Positions 53,562-61,340 of a stretch of 64,000 nucleotides of DNA are shown piece by piece. Made by a program: the position numbers and the translations under genes. The notes under the pieces were generated by a model, which was not told the DNA's origin, did no database searches, and saw only the letters and a list, made by a program, of their open reading frames with translations. Origin of the DNA: Verrucomicrobiota bacterium (lineage in GTDB: Bacteria; Verrucomicrobiota; Verrucomicrobiia; Opitutales; Opitutaceae); the NCBI GenBank assembly GCA_016235555.1, contig JACRKC010000007.1, positions 34,087 to 98,086 of the forward strand, written 5' to 3'. How positions within the stretch are numbered: position 1 is the first letter of the stretch; the number at the start of each line of letters is the position of its first letter.

Positions 53562-56273
53562 CTATGCACGGAACGTGCTTCGAAACGCGTAGTGCCCGGC
53601 CCCGGCCGAGCAAACCGCAAATCGCCCCTCACGCCCGGTGACCGCGAGCCCGTCGCTCACGACCACCGTGTCGGGATCGCTCGGGATGCAGACACGCGCG
53701 GTGCAGTTGGGCGGCACGGTGATGGCCCACTTGAGCGTGTCGCCATCGCGCCGCCACTCGCTGCGGATCTCGCCGTGCAGTGTGCGGTAGCTCGCGCGCG
53801 CGAAGCCGAGGCCGCCATCCACAAACGGACGCAGCACGAAATGCTGGAAACCCGGCCGCGCGGGATCGAGCTCGATGCCGGCCACGTGGCGGTAGAGCCA
53901 CTCGCCGACGGAGCCGAGCGAGTAGTGGTTGAGCGAGTTCATCGACGGATCGAAGAAGCCGGCCTCGTGCGTCCAGCCGTTCCAGCGCTCCCAGATCGTC
54001 GTCGCGCCGTGCTTCACGGGGTAGAGCCACGACGGGTAGTCGTCGCGGTAGAGCAGCCGGTAGGCGACATCAGCGCGGCCCGCGAGCGTGAGCTGCGGGT
54101 TGAGGTGGCTGATGCCGATGAACCCCGTGCTCAGGTGCCAGTCGAGCTCGCGGATGTTGGCGACGAGGCGCTCGGCGGCGCGCGCGCGGACTTCCGTCGG
54201 CAGAAGATCGAACGCCAGCGCGAGCAGGTAGGCGGTCTGCGTCTCGACGGCGAGCTGGCCGTCGGGGAGCAGCCATTCTTTTTGAAAGGCCGCGCGCACG
54301 CGCTCGAACATCGCGCGGAACCGCGCCGCGTCGTCCGCGCGCCCGAGCTCGCGCGCGATCACGGCGAGCTTCGCCGCGTCGTCGGCCCAGTAGGCGGTCG
54401 CGAGGAAATTCTTCATCGGCGAGTGCGTGCCGAAAGAGGTATCGCTCGGCACACAGAGCCAGTCGCCGTAGTTGTTGGCGAGATGGTGGAGGCGGAGGCC
54501 CGCGGGATTGTGGCGCTCGATCCAGTCGACCCATTTCACCATCGCGGCGTAGTGGCGCGCGAGGATGCGGCGGTCGCCATAGACCTGCCAGAGCGTGAAC
54601 GGCACGATCACGCCGGCGTCGCCCCAGCCCGCGGCGCCGCCGAGGTTGCCGAGGCCGTTCCAGTTGATGTCCTCGCGCAGGCGCGGCGCCACGTCGGGGA
54701 AAACCCCGTCCGCCGTCTGCGCGTCCTCGACGTCGACCATCCACTTCGTGAAGAACGCGGCGACGTCCATGTTGTAGCTCGCCGTGCGCAAAAACACCTG
54801 CGCGTCACCCATCCAGCCGAGGCGCTCGTCGCGCTGCGGGCAGTCGGTGGGCACGCTGATGAAGTTGTCCTTCTGCGACCAGAGCGCGTTTCGCCAGAGG
54901 CGGTTCACGCCCGCGTGCGAGCACTCGAAACTCCCCGCCGGTGGCGTCGCCGAATGAATCGCGCAGCCGGTGATCGTGCCCGCCGGCGGCGTGCCGGGGA
55001 AGCCGGTCAGCTCGACAAACTGGAAGCCGTGGAACGTGAAGTGCGGCGTGTAGGTTTCCTCCGCGGCGCCGCCTGCGGTGAGCCCGGTCGAACCGCCCGC
55101 GATGTAAACGTCGGTCGCCGTCGCGCGCCGCAGGTTCTCGGTGTAGATCGTGCCGTCGGGGTTGAGGCGCTCGCAGTGGCGGAGCGTGAGGCGCGTGCCG
55201 GCCGGCACGCCGCGGAGGCGCAGCCGCACGAAGCCCGCGATGTTCTGCCCAAGGTCGAAGATCCACACGCCGGGCTTGATCTCGTTCGCCGACACGGGCG
55301 CGAACTCGTCGAAGGCTCGCACCGGCTCGCTGCGCTGGGCGACGAGCGACGCGGCGGGCGCGGCGACCTCGCGCGCCGGCCGCCAGTCGTGCGGCGCGCG
55401 GCGCGCGTCGAAGATTTCGCCCATAAGGAAATCCGCGCTGAGAATCGGGCCGGTCGCACAGCACCACGTGCCATCGGTGCCGATCACGATGCGCGCGCCG
55501 TCGGCCAGCTCGATCTCCAGCTGGAGCAGGAGGGAATTTTCGAGCGAGCCGTGGCGGCCGCGCTTCTCCTGCCAGCCGACGAAACCGCTCCACCAGCCGT
55601 CGGCGAGCGTGGCTTCGAGGGCGTTGGCCCCGCGCGCGAGCAGTGTCGTCACATCGTAGGTGCGATAGTGGATCCGTTTCTCGTAGTCGGTCCACTCGGG
55701 CGCGAAGAGATCGTCGCCGATGGGGTGGCCGTTGGCATGCAGCTCAAAAATCCCTCGCGCGCTCGCGTGGAGCGTCGCGCGCCTCACCGCACCGGCGACG
55801 GCGAACTCCTTCCGAAACACCGCCGGCGTGCCGGACTCGGTGAGCGTCGGCGCCGTCGCCTGCGGATCACGCCGGATGATTTCCGGATCGGCGGCGATCC
55901 AGCGGGCGGTCCAGTCGGACTTTTCCAGCAGGCCCATCGTCCAGAGCGCGGGGGCGGAGCGCACGTGCGCGCACGTCTCGTCCCAGACCTCGACGCACCA
56001 GTGACACGCGTCGCGCGAGGCGAGCGGATGCCCGTGATACTCGACGTGTGTCGTGCGTTCCGACTCGACCCGGCCCGAGTCCCAGCGGTCGGCCTCGCCG
56101 CGTGCGAGTTTTTCGGGCGCGCTGGCGACGAGCACGCGATACGCGACCTGCCGCGCGCCACGGCGCGCCGACTCGAGTTGCCAGCTGAGGCGCGGCACGC
56201 GTTCGTCGAGACCGAGCGGATCGACGAGATACTCGCAGCGGAGGCGGGTGACCGAGAGTTCGGGCGGATTCAT
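53562..56273 (-). CDS. GH78 alpha-L-rhamnosidase
   Basis: The 903-aa protein has the GH78 order: N-terminal fibronectin-like domain (QVAYRVLVASAPEKLARGEA), lectin-like domain (ARGIFELHANGHPIGDD), Bac_rhamnosid region (FDLGQNIAGFVRLRLRG), and the (alpha/alpha)6 catalytic domain with TDCPQRDERLGWMGDAQVF (general acid Glu in DERLGW) and NSLNHYSLGSVGEWLYRHVA (general base Glu region). It ends with a beta-sandwich. No signal peptide is seen, so it may act in the cytoplasm on imported oligosaccharides. The ATG at 56273 overlaps the MFS stop by 4 bp, and the RuBisCO-like gene follows by 4 bp. Confidence 0.93.
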   Translation of the reverse strand: MNPPELSVTRLRCEYLVDPLGLDERVPRLSWQLESARRGARQVAYRVLVASAPEKLARGEADRWDSGRVESERTTHVEYHGHPLASRDACHWCVEVWDETCAHVRSAPALWTMGLLEKSDWTARWIAADPEIIRRDPQATAPTLTESGTPAVFRKEFAVAGAVRRATLHASARGIFELHANGHPIGDDLFAPEWTDYEKRIHYRTYDVTTLLARGANALEATLADGWWSGFVGWQEKRGRHGSLENSLLLQLEIELADGARIVIGTDGTWCCATGPILSADFLMGEIFDARRAPHDWRPAREVAAPAASLVAQRSEPVRAFDEFAPVSANEIKPGVWIFDLGQNIAGFVRLRLRGVPAGTRLTLRHCERLNPDGTIYTENLRRATATDVYIAGGSTGLTAGGAAEETYTPHFTFHGFQFVELTGFPGTPPAGTITGCAIHSATPPAGSFECSHAGVNRLWRNALWSQKDNFISVPTDCPQRDERLGWMGDAQVFLRTASYNMDVAAFFTKWMVDVEDAQTADGVFPDVAPRLREDINWNGLGNLGGAAGWGDAGVIVPFTLWQVYGDRRILARHYAAMVKWVDWIERHNPAGLRLHHLANNYGDWLCVPSDTSFGTHSPMKNFLATAYWADDAAKLAVIARELGRADDAARFRAMFERVRAAFQKEWLLPDGQLAVETQTAYLLALAFDLLPTEVRARAAERLVANIRELDWHLSTGFIGISHLNPQLTLAGRADVAYRLLYRDDYPSWLYPVKHGATTIWERWNGWTHEAGFFDPSMNSLNHYSLGSVGEWLYRHVAGIELDPARPGFQHFVLRPFVDGGLGFARASYRTLHGEIRSEWRRDGDTLKWAITVPPNCTARVCIPSDPDTVVVSDGLAVTGREGRFAVCSAGAGHYAFRSTFRA

Positions 56274-57550
56274 CGCGTGGCCCGCTCGGTTTCGATTTCC
56301 TCGAGCGACTTGCCCGAGGTGTCCGGCATGAAGAGCCAGCCCACGCCGCCGCTGATCACGAGAAACAGCGTGAGCAGCGTCGCGAGCGTGCCGACGCCGT
56401 CCTTGGAAAGCTGCGGCACGAAGAAGCTCCACACGCCCACGGCCACGCGCGCGAAGCCGAACGTGAAACCCTGGGCCGTGCCGCGCAGCAGCGTCGGGAA
56501 AAGTTCCTGCGAGAAGACCTTGTAGAACGCCTCGCCGGCCAGCGCACCACCGCCGGAGAAGAGCACGATGTTGGCCACGATCGCCGGCACGCTGAAGGGC
56601 AGGACGATCAGCAGTCCGTAGGCCGCGACCTGCGTGACCGCGCCGATGAGCCAGAGGCGCCGCCGCATCGCGTAATCGCGATCCGCGTAACGCATGAAGA
56701 TGAAGACTGTCACCGCCATCATCGTGACAAACGCCACGCTCGGCAGGCCGACGCCGAGCGCCTGGCTGCCGGCGTTGTGCTTCGTGATGAGGTAGGAATT
56801 GAACGCGCCCGCCGTGCCCGCGGCGAGGTTCCAGAATGTGTAAATCGTCGCCGTCCAGACGAGCGCGCGGAAATTCGCGCCGGAGAAGAGCGCGCCGATC
56901 TGCCGCCCCACCCCGCCCGCTGACTTCGCCGCCTCGGTCCAACGCGCCGACTCCGCGAGTCCGCGCCGCATCGCCCACGTCACGAGCGCGATCACGAACA
57001 GATGGAGGAACACGATGCGGATGCCGAGCAGGCCGAACGGCGCGAGCGCCAGCGCGAGCCACAGCACGATCGACGGCCCGAGGCACCACGCGACCTGCGT
57101 GAAGCCGAGGAGCTTGCCGCGCGCTCCCGCCGGCGCGAACTCGCCGACGAGCGCGAGCGACGTCGGCACATCCGCGCCGACCGCGAGGCCGACCACCACC
57201 GTGCCGAGGAAGAGCATCTCGCGGTTCTGGCAGAGCGCGATGCAAAGGATGCCCGCGGCGTAGACGAGCAGGTCCCATTGGTAGATGCGTTTGCGGCCGA
57301 GCTTGTCGCCGAGCCAGCCGCCGACGATCGCGCCGAGCGCGCACCCGATGGCGTTGGGCCCGATGGCGGCGAGCGTGCCGACGGCGTCGTCGCTCAGGCT
57401 GAATTCCTTTTGCAGCAGCGCCATGCCCGCGCCGATGGCGACGATGGAGCCGGCGTCGAGATAGGAAGCCATGCCAGCGAGGGCGGACCATTTCCATTGC
57501 TGGCTGGTGACGGCGGTGCCGTCGGCGGAGGGGGATGCGGAGTGGGACAT
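56270..57550 (-). CDS. MFS transporter, sugar-porter-like
   Basis: The 426-aa protein has twelve hydrophobic helices. It carries the MFS signature GGWLGDKLGRKRIYQWDLLV in the loop between helices 2 and 3, GLAVGADVPTSLALVGEFAP in helix 4, and the sugar-porter-like LAESARWTEA (PESPRW position) after helix 6. It opens the tight block MFS-GH78-RLP and would import the mono- or oligosaccharide the GH78 enzyme and RuBisCO-like route act on. Substrate inferred from context only. Confidence 0.88.
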   Translation of the reverse strand: MSHSASPSADGTAVTSQQWKWSALAGMASYLDAGSIVAIGAGMALLQKEFSLSDDAVGTLAAIGPNAIGCALGAIVGGWLGDKLGRKRIYQWDLLVYAAGILCIALCQNREMLFLGTVVVGLAVGADVPTSLALVGEFAPAGARGKLLGFTQVAWCLGPSIVLWLALALAPFGLLGIRIVFLHLFVIALVTWAMRRGLAESARWTEAAKSAGGVGRQIGALFSGANFRALVWTATIYTFWNLAAGTAGAFNSYLITKHNAGSQALGVGLPSVAFVTMMAVTVFIFMRYADRDYAMRRRLWLIGAVTQVAAYGLLIVLPFSVPAIVANIVLFSGGGALAGEAFYKVFSQELFPTLLRGTAQGFTFGFARVAVGVWSFFVPQLSKDGVGTLATLLTLFLVISGGVGWLFMPDTSGKSLEEIETERATR

Positions 57551-57600
57551 CGGGATGTGTTTCGGGAGGCGAGTTGCGGCGGGTGGCGACTACTCACCTG

Positions 57601-57693
57601 TCATTCTGAGCGGAGCGAAGAATCCACTTGGAGATGCGCGGCGACATGGGAGGTGCGGATGTCCTGCTAGATTCTTCGCTGCGCTCAGAATGA
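57601..57693. repeat. Long inverted repeat, copy D of four
   Basis: The left arm 57601-57626 (TCATTCTGAGCGGAGCGAAG then AATCCA) and the right arm 57668-57693 are near-perfect reverse complements. The element lies between the GH127 and MFS genes. No other feature is seen in the 172-bp gap. Confidence 0.9.
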
Positions 57694-57722
57694 TAAACAA
57701 GAGGGGCCAGCTCGAAGTCGTT

Positions 57723-59852
57723 TCAACGCACCGGCAGCCACACGCTCATCTCGGTGTCGCCGCGGTTGCCCCATGCGTAATAGGGCACGAAAGCGACCGG
57801 CACCTCGCGCAGCGGCGCGCGCCCGACTTCGCGATACAGCTCGGCTTTCGTCCACGGCGTCGCCGTCCGCGCGAGCACCGGGGCGCGGAGCGCGACAACG
57901 CTCGCGGAGCCGATCTGCTGGCGCTGCGGCTTGAGCGCGCCGGCGGTCTGGTCGAGCGCGAGGACGACGTCTTTCAACTGCACGCCCGCGGGGAGATCGT
58001 TGGACTCGAGGCAGTAGACGAGCGGGCCGAATTTCACCGCGACTTGGTTGAGCGTTTCCTCGACGAGCGGGTTGGCCTCGAGGAGCACGGGGGAAAACTC
58101 CATCGCCAGCTCGATCACGTCACCGGCTTTCCACGCGCGCTTCACCTCGAAATAGCTGCCGGGGCGCGGCGCCGTGTTTTGTAGGAGCCCGCTTGCGGGC
58201 GATGGCCCACCCGAGGCGGTCGAATCGCTCGCAAGCGAGCTCCTACCTGCGGCAGGCGCACCGTTGATTCTGATTTTCGCGGCGCCGGCGTGCAGCCAGC
58301 CGGGCACGCGCAGCTTGACGGCGATTTCGCGCGACGGCGCCTCGGCGATGGTGAGCTTCACGGCGCCGCTCCACGGATAGTCGGTCTCCTGTTTCAACCG
58401 GATGCGCGCGCCGTCGGTCCACGCGGTGGAGAGATCGCTCGCGGCGTAGAGGTTGACCCAGAGCGTGCCGGGCGAGAGCGAGTAGACGTAGTTGTGCAGC
58501 TCCGCGATCGCGCGGACGACGTTGGGCGGGCAGCAGAAGCTGGCCTTGATGTTGGGCTCGCGCGTGCGCGACCAGCGCATCGGCCAGTCGAAGTCCTTCA
58601 GTTTCTTGAGCGCGTTGACGTAGAAATAATTTTTCCCGTCGAGGCTGATGCCAGGGAGCACGCCGTTGTAGAGCGCCTGCTCGAAGAGATCCGCGTAGCC
58701 CGCGTCGCCCGTGAGCGTGAGCATGCGCCACATCCACATGGCGTAGCCGATGGTGGCGCAGGTCTCGTTGTAGGCGGTGAGGTTGGGCAGCTGGTAGTCG
58801 CGGCCGTAGGCTTGGTGGACGGTGCGGATGTATTTGTGCTGGGTGTAGTCGACGCCGTCGGGCGACGCGCCGTCGTAGATCGCGCCGGTCATGCCGGTGA
58901 CGTAGAGTTTCTGGCCGGCGACGTTGGCGGAGATTTTTTCCGTGGGGCGCAGCAGGGTCTGGTCGCCGTTTTCCGCGATGAGATCGGCGACGCCGGCGTA
59001 GAGGTAGTTGGCGCGCACCGCGTGGCCGACCGCCTTGAAGGTGTCCCGGTAGGGCGTGCGGTCCTGGTTCTGGTCGGAGCCGACCTCGGGGCCGACGAGG
59101 TTGCGAATCTCGATGAGCTTTTTCGCCAGCTCGAGGTAGCGCGGCTCGCGCGTGGTGCGGTAGAGCTCGACGACGCCCATGTAGTGCGACGGGCAGATGG
59201 CGTTGCGCGCGAGCTCGTCGGGGACGTTTTTCGCGAGGCCCTCGATGTAGTCGGCGGCCTTGCGCGCGCAGGCGAGCAGCGTGGTCTTGCCCGTCGCGCG
59301 GTAATGCACGCAGGCGGCCGTGATGAGATGGCCCATGTTGTAGGTCTCGAAATGCTCGCGGTCGGCAAACTCCCGCGCCTTCTCGCCCGCACGCTGCGGG
59401 ATGATGACCTTGGTGTGCAGGTAGCCGTCCTCGCGCTGCGCCTTGGCCACGACGGCGATGATGCCGTCCATCTGCGCGTCGATCTTCGGATCGCGCGTGA
59501 CGGCGTAGATCTGCGCGAGCGCCTCGAACCATTTCAGGAAATCGCCGTCGTTGAACGGCGGGCCGGAGAACTTCCCCTGCTGCAGCCCGGCCGCGATGCG
59601 GTAGTTGGCCCACGCGTGGCTGTCGGTGTCGCTGCTGAAAATTTCCCACATGTGCGGCACCATCGTGGTGCGGCACGTCTCGAACCGCTCGCCGAGCAGG
59701 CCGCCGTTCCACTTCACGTCACCGAGGTCGGGGAGATACATCTTCGCGTCACGCGAGCGCGTGGTGTCCACGAGCGCGCGGTCGCCCGCGCAGGCGGGCG
59801 CGGCGGCAAAACAACCGAACACGAAGGCGGCGAGGGCATGAGGCGAGGTCAT
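57723..59852 (-). CDS. GH127 family glycosidase (beta-L-arabinofuranosidase type)
   Basis: The 709-aa protein has a signal peptide (ALAAFVFGCFAAAPACAG) and so is secreted. The catalytic domain has NETCATIGYAMWMWRML with Glu363 and Cys365 (from the ATG at 59852) and SFCCPPNVVRAIAELHNY with Cys440-Cys441. These match the zinc-thiolate site of the GH127 enzyme HypBA1 (Glu338, Cys340, Cys417, Cys418), in which a cysteine is the nucleophile. GH127 enzymes release beta-L-arabinofuranose and related sugars. A 22-codon palindromic insert sits at about residues 536-557. An ATG at 59882 is an alternative start. Divergent to the AraC regulator gene. Confidence 0.9.
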   Translation of the reverse strand: MTSPHALAAFVFGCFAAAPACAGDRALVDTTRSRDAKMYLPDLGDVKWNGGLLGERFETCRTTMVPHMWEIFSSDTDSHAWANYRIAAGLQQGKFSGPPFNDGDFLKWFEALAQIYAVTRDPKIDAQMDGIIAVVAKAQREDGYLHTKVIIPQRAGEKAREFADREHFETYNMGHLITAACVHYRATGKTTLLACARKAADYIEGLAKNVPDELARNAICPSHYMGVVELYRTTREPRYLELAKKLIEIRNLVGPEVGSDQNQDRTPYRDTFKAVGHAVRANYLYAGVADLIAENGDQTLLRPTEKISANVAGQKLYVTGMTGAIYDGASPDGVDYTQHKYIRTVHQAYGRDYQLPNLTAYNETCATIGYAMWMWRMLTLTGDAGYADLFEQALYNGVLPGISLDGKNYFYVNALKKLKDFDWPMRWSRTREPNIKASFCCPPNVVRAIAELHNYVYSLSPGTLWVNLYAASDLSTAWTDGARIRLKQETDYPWSGAVKLTIAEAPSREIAVKLRVPGWLHAGAAKIRINGAPAAGRSSLASDSTASGGPSPASGLLQNTAPRPGSYFEVKRAWKAGDVIELAMEFSPVLLEANPLVEETLNQVAVKFGPLVYCLESNDLPAGVQLKDVVLALDQTAGALKPQRQQIGSASVVALRAPVLARTATPWTKAELYREVGRAPLREVPVAFVPYYAWGNRGDTEMSVWLPVR
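58181..58246. repeat. 66-bp palindromic element inserted in frame in the GH127 gene
   Basis: Left half GTAGGAGCCCGCTTGCGGGC plus GAT and right half ATCGCTCGCAAGCGAGCTCC plus TAC are reverse complements, with compensated changes in the inner stems (GCCCGC/GCGGGC and GCTCGC/GCGAGC). The length is 22 codons and the frame stays open, adding RSSLASDSTASGGPSPASGL to the protein. The arm resembles the GTAGGAGC-type REP sequences known from pseudomonads. Confidence 0.92.
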
Positions 59853-59973
59853 GACGCGAAGAGCAGGGGTGGGGGAAAACATGGTGAGAAAGTTACCTGG
59901 TGCCAAAGTTGCGAAAGGAATTTTTGCGCGCCGACCGATCCAGTTTGCAGTTGTTTCCGCGGCCGGCGGCACC

Positions 59974-60852
59974 ATGTTGGCGCCGTTCCAATTTATGGCG
60001 CAATTCGACACGGATCGCCCCGATTTCAGCTCCTACGGTCTGTCGTGCGTGCGGTGGAACCCGTCGCCGATGCGGCGGCCGGATCACCACAATGAAATCC
60101 AGCTGAACATGCTGCGCCGCGGTCGCGTGACCTACCTGCTCGGGGCGAAAAAAATCTGCGTGCAGCTCGGCCACCTGACCGCGTTTTGGGCCGCCATCCC
60201 GCACCAGATCATCGACTACGAGCGCGACACGGAATACTTCGTCGCGACGCTGCCCCTCGCGTGGTTCCTGCAAAGCCAGCAGCCCGATTCGCTGGTGCAG
60301 CCGCTGATGCGCGGCGAGGCGGTGGCCGAGCCGCAGGAGCAGCGGGCGGAAATCGACGCCGCGCTGTTCAAGCAGTGGGAGACCGACCTGAGCGCCGCCA
60401 CCCCGGCGGCCCGCGAGATCGTGGCGCAGGAAATGGAGATCCGGCTGCGCCGGCTGGGCGTCGCGATGGAGTCGGGCGGAGCGCACCAGAAGCCGCGGAA
60501 ACCGGCGAAGCTCCAGCCCGGCGGCCTCAACAAGGTCGAGAAGATGATGTGCTACATCGCGCAAAACTACCTTGATCCGATCACCGTCATCGACATCGGC
60601 GAGGCCGTGGACCTGCATCCGAATTCCGCGGTGCGGATTTTCCGCAAGACTTTCGGGACGACGCTGATCGAGCACCTGACCCACCACCGGATTTTCCACG
60701 CGAAGCGGCTGCTGGCCACGACGGATCAAAAGATCGTCGATGTGGCCTTCAGCTCGGGGTTCGGCTCGATCAGCCGTTTCAACGAGGCCTTTCTGCGCGC
60801 GTGCGGCTGCTCCCCGCGCGCCTACCGGAAGCAGCACGAGGGCGGCGGCTGA
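59974..60852 (+). CDS. AraC family transcriptional regulator
   Basis: The 292-aa protein has an N-terminal cupin-like sensing domain (HHNEIQLNMLRRGRVTYLLG, LTAFWAAIPHQIIDY) and a C-terminal double helix-turn-helix (ITVIDIGEAVDLHPNSAVRI, HAKRLLATTDQKIVDVAFSS then GFGSISRFNEAF). The second HTH pattern is the AraC signature. The ATG at 59974 is my choice; ATGs at 59851 and 59995 are also in frame. It is divergent from the GH127 gene and is the only regulator beside the catabolic operon, so it probably activates it in response to the sugar. Confidence 0.88.
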   Translation: MLAPFQFMAQFDTDRPDFSSYGLSCVRWNPSPMRRPDHHNEIQLNMLRRGRVTYLLGAKKICVQLGHLTAFWAAIPHQIIDYERDTEYFVATLPLAWFLQSQQPDSLVQPLMRGEAVAEPQEQRAEIDAALFKQWETDLSAATPAAREIVAQEMEIRLRRLGVAMESGGAHQKPRKPAKLQPGGLNKVEKMMCYIAQNYLDPITVIDIGEAVDLHPNSAVRIFRKTFGTTLIEHLTHHRIFHAKRLLATTDQKIVDVAFSSGFGSISRFNEAFLRACGCSPRAYRKQHEGGG

Positions 60853-60896
60853 CCGGGCGGCGCCGGCCACAATGGCAGCAGGTGGAAGCGGAGGCA

Positions 60897-61340
60897 TCAG
60901 GGAATCCGCCGCAGTTGCACCGCCAGGGAGCGGCGGCCCGGCCGCGCGATGTTGCGGCCGGTCGCGTCGGCAAACGTGTCCTGGTCCTTGCGCTTCAGGG
61001 TGAACGCGCCCGGCCGCTCCGGCCTGAACCGCACGCGGTAAACGCCGCCACCGTCGTAGAAGCCGGCGACCTCGGTCGCGCGCGCGCCATCGGTGAACAC
61101 GGCGGTGAGCCGCACCCCGGCGAACGGGTTGCCGTCCGCCGGCCCGCGCAGCGCGACCTCGAAGCGGTCCCACGGCTCGACGCTCGCGGGCGCCGTCACC
61201 GCGTTTTCCTGCGCGGCCGCGACGAGGGCGCCGAGCGCGCCGCAGGTGCAGAGAACATGCGCCAGGCGGCCACGACGCCGCGGGCGCGCGCCGCCGCGCG
61301 CCGCGGCTGACTCATACCGTGGCAGAAAAACAACCGGCAT
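60897..61340 (-). CDS. Small DUF5060-like beta-sandwich protein
   Basis: The 147-aa protein consists of a short hydrophobic N terminus (VLCTCGALGALVAAAQ) and one domain, VEPWDRFEVALRGPADGNPF ... AGFYDGGGVYRVRFRPERPG. This matches the N-terminal DUF5060 domain that precedes catalytic domains in several glycoside hydrolases. No catalytic domain follows; the frame stops about 30 residues later. It overlaps the TBDR stop by one base (TGATG), so it is coupled to it. It may be a real small binding protein or the stump of a larger enzyme. Confidence 0.6.
   Translation of the reverse strand: MPVVFLPRYESAAARGGARPRRRGRLAHVLCTCGALGALVAAAQENAVTAPASVEPWDRFEVALRGPADGNPFAGVRLTAVFTDGARATEVAGFYDGGGVYRVRFRPERPGAFTLKRKDQDTFADATGRNIARPGRRSLAVQLRRIP

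Noticed and set aside
53538..56525. A 995-aa plus-strand reading frame opposite the rhamnosidase
   Set aside because: It is an antisense frame kept open by high GC; composition is Arg/Glu/Ala/Val-rich and no motif is seen, while the opposite strand has a complete GH78 enzyme.
53562..57497. One 1311-aa protein spanning rhamnosidase and upstream sequence
   Set aside because: The first 400 residues are a low-complexity shadow of the MFS gene in another frame; GH78 begins at the ATG at 56273.
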